Origin: an uncultured Oscillibacter sp.
GTDB lineage: Bacteria; Bacillota; Clostridia; Oscillospirales; Oscillospiraceae
NCBI RefSeq assembly: GCF_900546705.1
Contig: NZ_URDP01000001.1
Coordinates: 1 to 64,000 of the forward strand
Length of the DNA: 64,000 bases
Direction of reading: 5' to 3'
Below are positions 50,168-58,659 of the stretch, one piece after another. Both the position numbers and the translations under genes were made by a program. Below the pieces are notes generated by a model. That model did not search any database and was not told the DNA's origin. It saw nothing but the letters and a program-made list of their open reading frames with translations. Position 1 is the first letter of the stretch; each line of letters opens with the position of its first letter.

Positions 50168-51163
50168 ATGGCAGCAACCATTATTGACGTCGCCCGGCTG
50201 TGCGGGTATTCCAAGGCGACGGTGTCCCGGGCATATGCTTCGCCGGAGACCGTCAGCGAAAAGACCCGGGAAAAGGTGTACGCGGCGGCCAAAAAACTCA
50301 ACTATACCCCTAACGCCATCGCAAGGGCCATGGTGCGCCAGCGGACGGAGAACATCGCCTTCATCATCCACGAACGGCAGTACCCGGCCATTTTGAACCC
50401 GTTCTATTCTCCGCTTCTGGAGGCGGCCATGCAGGAGGGGACCCGGCGCAACTACAGTTTGTTCGTCACCACCAGCCAGGATGTCCGGCTGCCCAATGGG
50501 GACGTCTACATCAAAAAGCACATGGACGGCGTGATTTTTGCCGGCGAGGCCGACGCCCGCACCATCGGGGAGCTGCGCAAGCAGAATATTCCGGTGGTGC
50601 TGGTGAACAACCGCCTGGATCTGGAGGGCCTTTTGTGCGTGTCCGCGGACCACTACGGCGGTGCCGTGCAGGCCACGGAGCACCTTTGCCGGCGGGGGCA
50701 CCGGAAGATCGGCCTTCTGGCGGGACGGTTTTCCCCACAGGTCAGCGAGGCCCGAGCCAGGGGCTTTTTTCAGACCCTGCGTGACTGGGGCGTGGCCGCA
50801 GATCCCCGCTTTGTGGTGGACGTGGAGCCCACGCTGGAGGACAGCGAGGCGGCTGTGGGGCGGCTTTTGCAGGAGCCGGACCGGCCCTCGGCGCTTTTTT
50901 GTACCAACGACACCATTGCCGCCGGCGCCATGAAGGCCATTTTCCATAAAGGCCTGAAAATCCCGGAGGACATTGCCGTTGTGGGCTTTGACGACAGCTT
51001 CATCAGCCGGGTGGTTGCCCCGGAGCTGACCACCGTGCGCATCGATGTGGACCGGATGGGGCGGCTGGCCGCCCGGCGGCTGTTCGATCTGATCGACGGC
51101 AAAGAGGTGTCCGATACGTATATCGAGATTCCCACGGAGCTGGTGGTCCGGGGAACGACATAA
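50168..51163 (+). CDS. LacI-family regulator
   Basis: 331 aa. ACAGGAG lies ahead of ATG 50168. N-terminal HTH TIIDVARLCGYSKATVSRAYASPETVSEKTREKV and hinge YTPNAIARAMVRQ, then a Peripla_BP_3 sensor (FCTNDTIAAGAMKAIFHKGLKIPEDIAVVGFDDS). It is first in line with an MBL hydrolase and TctCBA, so it likely senses the carboxylate or its precursor. Its own operator lies just upstream. Confidence 0.92.
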   Translation: MAATIIDVARLCGYSKATVSRAYASPETVSEKTREKVYAAAKKLNYTPNAIARAMVRQRTENIAFIIHERQYPAILNPFYSPLLEAAMQEGTRRNYSLFVTTSQDVRLPNGDVYIKKHMDGVIFAGEADARTIGELRKQNIPVVLVNNRLDLEGLLCVSADHYGGAVQATEHLCRRGHRKIGLLAGRFSPQVSEARARGFFQTLRDWGVAADPRFVVDVEPTLEDSEAAVGRLLQEPDRPSALFCTNDTIAAGAMKAIFHKGLKIPEDIAVVGFDDSFISRVVAPELTTVRIDVDRMGRLAARRLFDLIDGKEVSDTYIEIPTELVVRGTT

Positions 51164-51221
51164 AGCCCCGCGCCCGGAGAAAAACCGGTGTGGGGCAAAC
51201 AGAAAGGAAAGGAGTGGAACG

Positions 51222-52205
51222 ATGGAAATCACGGTCATCAACGTAGGATACGGCGACGCGCTGCTGCTGGAGACCGGCGAGGGCTGCCGGCTGCTGCTGG
51301 ATGGCGGGAGCGCCCTGGCGGAGGAATTTGACGGCGACCCTTACCGGATCCGGGCCGCGGAATACCTGGAGCGCCGGGGCATCCGCCGGCTGGACGCTGT
51401 GGTGATCTCCCACATCCACGAAGACCACGTCTGCGGGCTGGAGGCAGTGCTGGACCGCACGGCGGTGGGGCATCTGTATGTGCCCTATCCGGCAGAGCCA
51501 TTCCTGGCAGGCAGTCCGCTGCAGGCCGGGGCGGGGGCGGCACGGAGCGTCCCCCTCTACACCGCCGCGCTGAACGCATACCGGCGCATTTTGCTCCGGG
51601 CACAGGCGGAGGGAATTCCGGTGACCCGACTGGTATCCGGCGACAAGCTGGAATGGGGGGCCAATGCCTCTATGCAGGTTCTGGCACCGGAGCGCAGCGT
51701 GGTGGACGGCTACATGGCGCTTGTGGAGAAGGCGTATCGCTCCGCCCACGACCCGGAGACCGTTACCGACTGCCTGACGCGGCTGGACGCCATGTCCAAC
51801 CGGACCAGCCTGCTGCTGCGCTTCACACTGGGAAAGACAGTGTTTCTCAGCGCGGCAGACAGCTGTCCCGGAGAGTGGACGGCGGCCCCAAAAAATTTGC
51901 TCGAAAATGTAAACGTTCTCAAATTGCCGCATCACGGGCAAATTGACTCAATTTCAGAACATTTAATGGGGGAAATGCCGCTGGAGTATGTCATCACCAC
52001 CTCGGCGTCCGACCGAAGGTACAACAGTGCCAACGAGGCGGTCTACCGGCGGCTGAGCAGTTTGTTCCCGCCGGAGAAGGCCCCGCAGTTCCTGTTTTCC
52101 GATGAGCGGGAATACCCCCCCTACTTTGCCCGGCCCGATGGGTTCCAGGCGATCAAACTCGTAATGGATTCCGACCGCATCACACCGGAATTTATTAAAA
52201 TTTAA
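51222..52205 (+). CDS. metallo-beta-lactamase-fold hydrolase (ComEC/Rec2-like)
   Basis: 327 aa. AAAGGAG lies ahead of ATG 51222. ITVINVGYGDALLLETGEGCRLLLDGGS followed by VVISHIHEDHVCGL gives the HxHxDH zinc motif (with HIHEDH), then later SAADSCPGE (metal-bridging Asp) and LPHHGQIDS (His). This is the order found in the MBL part of ComEC-like proteins, but without membrane helices or a signal peptide. Probably a cytosolic esterase, lactonase or phosphodiesterase acting on the TctC substrate. It ends 16 nt before tctC. Confidence 0.85.
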   Translation: MEITVINVGYGDALLLETGEGCRLLLDGGSALAEEFDGDPYRIRAAEYLERRGIRRLDAVVISHIHEDHVCGLEAVLDRTAVGHLYVPYPAEPFLAGSPLQAGAGAARSVPLYTAALNAYRRILLRAQAEGIPVTRLVSGDKLEWGANASMQVLAPERSVVDGYMALVEKAYRSAHDPETVTDCLTRLDAMSNRTSLLLRFTLGKTVFLSAADSCPGEWTAAPKNLLENVNVLKLPHHGQIDSISEHLMGEMPLEYVITTSASDRRYNSANEAVYRRLSSLFPPEKAPQFLFSDEREYPPYFARPDGFQAIKLVMDSDRITPEFIKI

Positions 52206-52221
52206 AAAAGGAGAAAACACG

Positions 52222-53229
52222 ATGAAAAAGCTGATGTCTCTGGCCCTCGCACTCGTCCTGGCCCTGAGCTTGGCCGCCTGCGGCGCACCGTCTGCGGACG
52301 ACTCCAAGTCCGGCGGAGAGCAGACTCCCGCGGCAGCGGATTCTGCCTGGCCCGAAAAGGAAATCACCATCATCCAACCCTGGAGTCTGGGCGGCGGTCC
52401 GGACGTGATTACCCGTCAGATCGCCTCGTACAGCGACAAGTACCTGGGCGTGCCCATGATCGTGGAAAACCACACCGGCGGCTCCGGCACCATCGGCATG
52501 AGCGACTTCCTGGAAGCGCCCGATGACGGCTACACGCTGTTTTGCTGCAACGGCCCCCTGTTCTCCCTGACACCCAGCTTCATTGCCACCGACTACTCCA
52601 TTGACGACATCAATCCCCTCATCGGAATCCGCATCACGGAGTTCGTGGTCCTGACCAACGCCTCCAGCGGCATCACCAACATCCAGGAGCTGGTGGACTA
52701 CGCCAACGCCGGCCACACCATCAAGTACGCCACCACCGGCGGCCCCGGCAACGACAGCTACACCATGATCTCCGCTCTGTTTGCCATTTTGGACATCCCC
52801 TCCGAGGCGGTACCCTATGACGGCGGCCAGGAGGCCATCAACGCGCTGGTGGGCGGCCATGTGGATGTGGCCATCGGTTCTCCTCCCACCTACCGGGACT
52901 ATGTGATCAGCGGCCAGCTCAACTGCCTGGGTACGTTCATTCCCGAGGGCATTGACGTGGAGGGCATCGGCCATATCGACTCGTTCAAGGATCAGGGCAT
53001 CGACGTGGAATTTACCGGTATGGACTACTTCGCAGTCCGCTCCACCGTGGATGAGAGCAAGCAGGAGATCCTGCGGGACTTCGTCAAGAAGGTCTACGCC
53101 GACCCCGACTTCCAGGAGTTCATGGCCGGTATGGGCATGGAGGCCTGGGACGCCGACTCCGCTGAGATTCTCAGCATGGTTCAGTCTCAGACGGAGGCCA
53201 TGGCCCAGTACATTCCTCTGGTTCAGTGA
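52222..53229 (+). CDS. tctC: TctC-type substrate-binding lipoprotein
   Basis: 335 aa. AAAGGAG lies ahead of ATG 52222. Lipoprotein signal MKKLMSLALALVLALSLAACG with lipobox LAAC. The Bug/TctC fold shows the motifs PWSLGGGPDVITRQIA and VENHTGGSGTIG (substrate-binding loops) and YATTGGPGNDSY. It binds a carboxylate outside the cell and delivers it to TctAB. Confidence 0.93.
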   Translation: MKKLMSLALALVLALSLAACGAPSADDSKSGGEQTPAAADSAWPEKEITIIQPWSLGGGPDVITRQIASYSDKYLGVPMIVENHTGGSGTIGMSDFLEAPDDGYTLFCCNGPLFSLTPSFIATDYSIDDINPLIGIRITEFVVLTNASSGITNIQELVDYANAGHTIKYATTGGPGNDSYTMISALFAILDIPSEAVPYDGGQEAINALVGGHVDVAIGSPPTYRDYVISGQLNCLGTFIPEGIDVEGIGHIDSFKDQGIDVEFTGMDYFAVRSTVDESKQEILRDFVKKVYADPDFQEFMAGMGMEAWDADSAEILSMVQSQTEAMAQYIPLVQ

Positions 53230-53294
53230 TGCTCCGGCGCCCCGTGTCCGCGCTTGACATGGGGCGCCCGGTTCCAATATGGAGGTGAACCAAC

Positions 53295-53759
53295 TTGAAG
53301 ATCAAATACAACTCGGAGATGATCTCCGGCGCGATTTTTGCCGTGGTGGGCGCGGTGCTGTGGCTGCTGATTCCCTCCCAGATCCCCACCATGGAAAAGA
53401 CGGCCATCAACGCCCAGACACTGCCCCGCATTGCCATCGGCGGCATCTTTATCTTTTCCGTGTGCCTGCTGCTGGAGGGCCTCTTTACCCGGGAGAAAAA
53501 GGAAGTGACCATTACCAAGGAGAGCTTTCGGTCTGTGCGGCTGCGCAAAGAGCTGCGCTCAGTGGTCTATGCGCTGTTCCTGGTGGCGTACTGCCTGATG
53601 ATCGAGCCCCTGGGCTTCCTGATTTCCACGGTGATCCTGGTGCTGGCCATCCTGATTTTCTACGGGGCCCGGAAGTGGTATTACTACGCCATTCCTCTGG
53701 CGATGATCGGCATTGTTTACTATGTGTTCGGCGTGCTGCTCCATGTCTCGCTGCCCTGA
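53295..53759 (+). CDS. tctB: TctB-type small membrane subunit
   Basis: 154 aa. TTG start with GGAGGTG 7 nt upstream. Four membrane helices: residues ~10-28, ~38-58, ~85-102 and ~108-150, the last being a double hydrophobic stretch. It is between tctC and tctA, as always in the tripartite tricarboxylate transporter family. Confidence 0.9.
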   Translation: MKIKYNSEMISGAIFAVVGAVLWLLIPSQIPTMEKTAINAQTLPRIAIGGIFIFSVCLLLEGLFTREKKEVTITKESFRSVRLRKELRSVVYALFLVAYCLMIEPLGFLISTVILVLAILIFYGARKWYYYAIPLAMIGIVYYVFGVLLHVSLP

Positions 53760-53777
53760 CCGGAAAGGAGAGTGCTT

Positions 53778-55268
53778 ATGGAACAATTTTTAGGCGGCCT
53801 GCAGATTCTGGCCCAGTGGCAGAACTTCCTGGTCATCCCTCTGGGCCTGGCCATCGGCATTGTGGTCGGCGCCATTCCGGGCCTGACCTCCGATCTGGGC
53901 ATTATTCTGTGCATCCCCCTCACCTACGGCATGGATCCCACCATGGCTATTTTGATGCTGCTGGCCATTTACTGCGGCGGCACCTACGGCGGCTCCATCA
54001 CCGCCATCCTCATCAACACCCCGGGTACATCCGCCAACGCGGCCACCTTGTTTGACGGCTATCCCATGACCGTCAAGGGAAAGGCGTTCAAGGCGCTGCA
54101 GATGGCGCTCTACGCCTCCACCATCGGCGGATTGGTCAGCGCGTTTGCGCTGCTGTTTCTGGCTCCGCTCATCGCAAAGATCACGCTGCTGTTCGGGCCG
54201 GCGGAGTATTTCGCACTGGCGGTGTTCGGGCTGTCGGTCATTGCCGGCGTGTCCAACAACAGCATTTTCAAGGGCCTGATCGGCGCGTGCATCGGACTGT
54301 TCATGGCCTCCATCGGCGTGGATGCCATCAGCGGCACCGCCCGGTTTATCTTCGGACAGCGCAAGCTTATGGCGGGCATCGATCTGATCATTGCGCTGAT
54401 CGGACTGTTTGCCATTTCCGAAATTCTCATGAAGTCCCAGTACAACCCCAAGACGGATCACAAGAGCATCAGTGCCTCGGCCATTACCAAGGACAAAATT
54501 ACGAAGGACGAATACCGCCGCTGCCGCAAGCCCATCGCGCTGGGCTCGCTCATCGGCGTCATCATCGGTGCGACGCCCGGTACAGGCGGAGGCCTGGCGG
54601 CGTTCATCGCTTATAATCAGACCAAGCAATCGTCCAAGCACCCGGAGACCTTCGGCCACGGTGAGATCGAGGGCGTGGCGGCCTCTGAGTCCGCCAACAA
54701 CGGCGCCTGCGGCGCCACCATGATCCCCATGCTGACTTTGGGCGTCCCCGGCGACGGCGCCACCGCCATTTTGATGGGAGCATTCATGCTCCACGGCATG
54801 GTTCCCGGCCCCACGCTGTTTACGGAGCAGGGCAATGTGCTCTATGCCATCATGCTGGGACTGATCGTGGTGAACATCTTTATGTACATCATCGGCAATG
54901 TGTTTACCCGCTTCTATGCCCACATTACCCGAATCCCCTACGAGATGCTGGCACCCATCGTATTGACGTTCTGCATCGCGGGAGCCTATTCCACCAACAA
55001 CCGCATTTACGATATTTACATCATTCTGCTGTTTGGCATCGTGGCCTATTTCCTGCGGCGCATGGACTTCCAGCTGGTGCCTATCCTGCTGGGCATCGTC
55101 CTGGGGCCGCTGGCGGAGAAGAACTTCCGCCGGGCCATGGTTATCTCGGAGGGAAGCCTCGACATCTTCTTCACCCGGCCCATCAGCTGTGCCTTCATCC
55201 TGATCGCCGTGGGATCAATCCTGCTCTTCGCGTGGAAAAACTACAAGTCCAGACGCACGGCCCGGTAA
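53778..55268 (+). CDS. tctA: TctA-type large membrane subunit
   Basis: 496 aa. ATG 53778 follows AAAGGAG. About 12 membrane helices. The family signature GAIPGLTSDLGIILCIPLTYGMDP near the N-terminus and GATPGTGGGLAAFIAYNQTKQSS in the middle are the two inverted-repeat loops for substrate and sodium. Completes a TTT-family symporter that takes up a di- or tricarboxylate with sodium. Confidence 0.94.
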   Translation: MEQFLGGLQILAQWQNFLVIPLGLAIGIVVGAIPGLTSDLGIILCIPLTYGMDPTMAILMLLAIYCGGTYGGSITAILINTPGTSANAATLFDGYPMTVKGKAFKALQMALYASTIGGLVSAFALLFLAPLIAKITLLFGPAEYFALAVFGLSVIAGVSNNSIFKGLIGACIGLFMASIGVDAISGTARFIFGQRKLMAGIDLIIALIGLFAISEILMKSQYNPKTDHKSISASAITKDKITKDEYRRCRKPIALGSLIGVIIGATPGTGGGLAAFIAYNQTKQSSKHPETFGHGEIEGVAASESANNGACGATMIPMLTLGVPGDGATAILMGAFMLHGMVPGPTLFTEQGNVLYAIMLGLIVVNIFMYIIGNVFTRFYAHITRIPYEMLAPIVLTFCIAGAYSTNNRIYDIYIILLFGIVAYFLRRMDFQLVPILLGIVLGPLAEKNFRRAMVISEGSLDIFFTRPISCAFILIAVGSILLFAWKNYKSRRTAR

Positions 55269-55284
55269 ACGGGAGACAGACGAA

Positions 55285-55327
55285 ATAAAAAACAGCGGCA
55301 CCGGACGGAATTCCGTCCGGTGCCGCT
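55285..55327 (-). terminator. terminator between tctA and TSUP gene
   Basis: AGCGGCACCGGACGGAA pairs perfectly with TTCCGTCCGGTGCCGCT; T-run on the minus side. Can act for both convergent genes. Shares its CCGGACGGAATTCCGTCCGG core with 61172-61205. Confidence 0.88.
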
Positions 55328-55437
55328 TATGCCGCGTCATGGGGAAAAGAGAGGCAGATTCCCGGACGACCACGGCTGGAAACGCTCCCGGGCAGCCGGC
55401 GTGGCTGCGGGAGGCAATCATATCCCCGAAAGAGCGC

Positions 55438-56160
55438 TTACGCGGTGAAGAAAATAAAAGCGCCCATGATAGCCATAAAGAGATATACGAAGCGATACAG
55501 GGAGGTCAGGTCCAGCTTTTTGAAAATCTTCAGGCCGATGAGCGTGCCTGCGCCAACGCCGGCCGTCCCCACAAGGGCAGCATAGAGCATTTCCGTGGTG
55601 GCGGCACCGTTGAAGATCCGCATAACCGTGATGTGGATGTTCAGTACCAGGAAAAATGTCTGCGCGGTGGCCAGATAGCGCCGGTTGTCTCCATCCGCTG
55701 CCGCCATAAAGTACACAACGGCAGGCGGGCCGTTGACACCGAAAAAACCGCCGCACAGCCCGCTGAGCAGACCGCAGACGCTTCCGGTGAGCAAAGTGTC
55801 CCGGACTTTGATGCGGTCTTTGAACAGCAGGAAATACAAGGCCAGAAGAACCAGAAAAATTCCCAGCAGCTGCTTGAGGGTACCCTCTGCCTGACTGGCG
55901 ATCAAACAGGACATCACGGCGCTGGCGGTCAGGGCCAGTACCAGCGGCAGCCACAGCTTTCGCCACTGGATGAAACGCCGATAACGGATGGCAACAATCA
56001 CGTTGCTCAGAGGGGCCGAGACCGTACACAGTGTCACGGCGGTCATATAGGGCAGCACAAACGGGAAGAGCGCCATTCCCACGACTCCATATCCAAAGCC
56101 CAGGGAGGACTGCAGGGCAGCTGCCAGTGTGCTGATTAAAAAAACCGATAGATAGCTCAA
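55438..56160 (-). CDS. TSUP (TauE/SafE) family exporter
   Basis: 240 aa from TTG 56160, which overlaps the MerR stop as TTGA; a longer frame is only overlap with MerR. Seven or eight membrane helices are apparent. STLAAALQSSLGFGYGVVGMALFPFVLPYM and GSVCGLLSGLCGGFFGVNGPPAVVYFM are the two TauE/SafE repeats. It probably exports sulfite, an organosulfonate or a similar anion. It is coupled to the MerR gene and sits beside an amino-acid carrier and gamma-lyase operon, so a sulfur product is plausible. Confidence 0.85.
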   Translation of the reverse strand: MSYLSVFLISTLAAALQSSLGFGYGVVGMALFPFVLPYMTAVTLCTVSAPLSNVIVAIRYRRFIQWRKLWLPLVLALTASAVMSCLIASQAEGTLKQLLGIFLVLLALYFLLFKDRIKVRDTLLTGSVCGLLSGLCGGFFGVNGPPAVVYFMAAADGDNRRYLATAQTFFLVLNIHITVMRIFNGAATTEMLYAALVGTAGVGAGTLIGLKIFKKLDLTSLYRFVYLFMAIMGAFIFFTA

Positions 56161-57044
56161 TGAGATGCTTCCCGCCTTTCGGAATCCGCCGCGCGGTCCG
56201 GCGCGGATGTTTGACTGCCTTGGCTGCGGGGGGTGCTGGTGTCCATGAGAATCTGAAACTCGTATTTGCACGAGGCAAACTGGTGCAGATTGTCCTCGTA
56301 TTCGTTGGCCAGAACCAACGTGGGGTCCGGCTGCCCGCGGAGCATCTCCAGGTAGCTGGTGTGGTCCCACTGCATTCTGGGAAACTCGTTTTGAATCCGG
56401 AGCACAAAGCACAGGTAAGTCCCGTCGGGAAATTCGATCAGATTCGGAAGCTCTTCCGCCGGCCGGTTTTTCAAAAAGATGAAATACCCCTTTGGAAACA
56501 GCCTGTCCTGTTTCATTTGCTGATAGTCCATCAGGTAGCCATACTGGCGCAGATAGGTCAGACTGTTATAGGGCTCCTGACCCCGCAGTGATGCCAGGCG
56601 GATTTCCGCCTCCCGGCTGAGCTCATCGGGGGAGTGAGGGACCACAATCCCGAATCGCTGGGGAAGATGCATCAGGTAGATGTCCGTACAGGCATCCCGG
56701 TTTTCCATATAGTGAAAATAATTGAGATACCAGTCCACGTCTTCAATTTTCCGCGTCAGTTCCTCCCGCTGCTGCTTGAGCATGGTTTTCTTCTGCCCCA
56801 GCAAAGCAACCAGATCATCCACGTTTTCAATGGAAGCGCGGATTTCATCCAGGGAAAAGCCGAGGCTTTGCAGGTATTTGATCCGGTCGATCCGCTGAAA
56901 CTGCCGGGAAGCGTAGTAGCGGTAGCCTGTCTCCGAATTGATGTAGGCAGGCAGGACCAGTCCGATGGCCTCATAGTAGCGCAGGGTTTTTACCGTCACG
57001 CCCAGAAGCCTTGCGGTTTGTCCCACTGAATAGAGCTCTTTCAT
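56157..57044 (-). CDS. MerR-family regulator with effector domain
   Basis: 295 aa. ATG 57044 has GGAGG 8 nt upstream. MerR winged helix: YSVGQTARLLGVTVKTLRYYEAIGLVLPAYINSETGYRYYASRQFQRIDRIKYLQSLGFSLDEI, then a coiled-coil dimerisation helix (~75-105) and a ~180-residue effector-binding region (GyrI-like style). It is followed by the TSUP exporter with a TTGA overlap and likely controls it. Confidence 0.88.
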   Translation of the reverse strand: MKELYSVGQTARLLGVTVKTLRYYEAIGLVLPAYINSETGYRYYASRQFQRIDRIKYLQSLGFSLDEIRASIENVDDLVALLGQKKTMLKQQREELTRKIEDVDWYLNYFHYMENRDACTDIYLMHLPQRFGIVVPHSPDELSREAEIRLASLRGQEPYNSLTYLRQYGYLMDYQQMKQDRLFPKGYFIFLKNRPAEELPNLIEFPDGTYLCFVLRIQNEFPRMQWDHTSYLEMLRGQPDPTLVLANEYEDNLHQFASCKYEFQILMDTSTPRSQGSQTSAPDRAADSERREASH

Positions 57045-57085
57045 CTGGGTTTCCTCCAATCAGATCCGGAAACAGAGTAAGGGGA

Positions 57086-57121
57086 GGAAGGGAGCGGTTT
57101 CCTGTGAAACTGCTCCCTTCC
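57086..57121. terminator. hairpin after carrier gene
   Basis: GGAAGGGAGCGGTTTC pairs with GAAACTGCTCCCTTCC (one G-T) around a CTGT loop. T-rich only on the plus side. Confidence 0.65.
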
Positions 57122-57168
57122 GTTTTATAAGAAGGCTATATCTGCAGACCGGTCGGGTGCTGCGGATG

Positions 57169-58608
57169 TTATGAAAATGGGGAAACGGATACGTTTTTGT
57201 TCTCAAATACGACAGGCTCTGGATTTTCCCCGCGGTCAATGGCAGGCTGGAACCGCTCGTTGAAGTCCTTGCAAAGGCGGATGATCTCCTTGTAGTTGCC
57301 AAAGATCAGGGAGGAGGTGGTAAGAATATTCACCACGCCGAGAACGTCGGAGAAGCCCCACAGCAGGTCGGCGTCAAACCGGCTGCCGATGATATTGGGC
57401 AGAATATAGTAGATGGCGAAGATAATCAGGGCGGTTCTCAGCCAGGGCTTGTCGCCGATGATGCCCTTGAAGGTGTTTTCCGTGGCGTAATAGTGACCGA
57501 TCAGCGTGGTCCAGGAAAAGGCCGTGATGACAATGGCGGCGAAAACGGCTCCGGCGCCGCCCAGCGTCTGCTGGAACGCAGCGGTCACATAGTTGGAGGT
57601 GGAGACATCCGTGGCGGTCTGATATACGTTGGTGGTCAGAATCGCCAGGGCGGACATGGTGCACACGACGCAGGTGTCCACAAACACCTCGCCCCAGCCC
57701 CAGCACCCCTGCCGGATAGGGTGGTCCACCTTGGCGGGGGAGTGGGCGATCAGGCCCAGTCCGGATCCGGCGTCGTTGGAGTACATACCGCGGGCAACGC
57801 CGTAGCGCATGGCATCGCGGACTGTGGCACCGGCAAAGCCGCCGACAGCGGCCTGGGGGGTAAACACACCCTTGAAAATGGAAGCGAACGTGGGAAGAAT
57901 CATGTCCGCATTCATAATCATGATAACCAGTACGCCCAAGATGTATGCAATGGACATAAAGGGCACGATTTTTTCCATCCACGCGGAAATTCTGCGCAGA
58001 CCGCCGAAAATGACCACAGCGGCACTGCCGAGAAAGAGCACGGTCACGAGCACGGAGGTGTTGCCGGAAACTGCGGCTGCCCAGGCGGATACGCTGGCTT
58101 CCACCTGCACCAGACAGGTCCAGGGGCTGGAGATACAAAACAGCGCCGCAAGCAGAAACGGGAGGATCTTCAGACCGAATGTCTGCTTCAAAGCCAGTTC
58201 ACGGCTGCAGGTGTACTCATCAATATGACTGTATTTGACCCGGTAGCGCTGGCCGATGATAATCTCCACGGCCTTGGTGGAGCAGCCCAGCAGACCGGTG
58301 ATCCACATCCACACGACGGCACCGGGGCCGCCGGAGGCAATGGCGGTGGAAACACCGGCGATGTTTCCGGTTCCAATGGTGTTGGCCATGGCCGTACATG
58401 CCGCTGCAAAGGAAGAGACGGTGCCCACGCCGTCAGACTTCTTGAACACCTTGCCGTAGGTATTGGAAAAGCAGAATTTCCACCGATAGAAAAATTCTCC
58501 CTTGGTGATGATGGTGGAAAACAGGCCGGTGCCCAGAAGAACGATGGTCAGCGGCATGCCCCACGCCCAGTTGGAAAACGCTGAAAACGCATTCAGAATA
58601 ACTTCCAT
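57169..58608 (-). CDS. AGCS sodium:amino-acid symporter
   Basis: 479 aa. A GGAGG site lies just upstream of ATG 58608. AGCS motifs GTGNIAGVSTAIASGGPGAVVWMW and GMYSNDAGSGLGL are present, with ~10 membrane helices. It is 51 nt after the gamma-lyase gene and so probably cotranscribed with it. The pair mirrors the lyase/AGCS pair at 21.9-25.8 kb, with which it shares family membership but is clearly not a recent duplicate. Confidence 0.92.
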   Translation of the reverse strand: MEVILNAFSAFSNWAWGMPLTIVLLGTGLFSTIITKGEFFYRWKFCFSNTYGKVFKKSDGVGTVSSFAAACTAMANTIGTGNIAGVSTAIASGGPGAVVWMWITGLLGCSTKAVEIIIGQRYRVKYSHIDEYTCSRELALKQTFGLKILPFLLAALFCISSPWTCLVQVEASVSAWAAAVSGNTSVLVTVLFLGSAAVVIFGGLRRISAWMEKIVPFMSIAYILGVLVIMIMNADMILPTFASIFKGVFTPQAAVGGFAGATVRDAMRYGVARGMYSNDAGSGLGLIAHSPAKVDHPIRQGCWGWGEVFVDTCVVCTMSALAILTTNVYQTATDVSTSNYVTAAFQQTLGGAGAVFAAIVITAFSWTTLIGHYYATENTFKGIIGDKPWLRTALIIFAIYYILPNIIGSRFDADLLWGFSDVLGVVNILTTSSLIFGNYKEIIRLCKDFNERFQPAIDRGENPEPVVFENKNVSVSPFS

Positions 58609-58659
58609 AATATTCCTCCTAACTGCATGGCTGATTCACACGGGTCCGCAGAGCGAAAA

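Noticed and set aside
51903..51925. AACGTTCTC inside the MBL gene as a second LacI operator
   Set aside because: Only half of the palindrome at 50134-50149 is kept and it lies in a coding region. Likely chance.
55418..56407. 328-codon frame across the TSUP gene
   Set aside because: It is in a different frame from the membrane protein with TauE/SafE motifs; its product is Pro/Arg-rich without helices.
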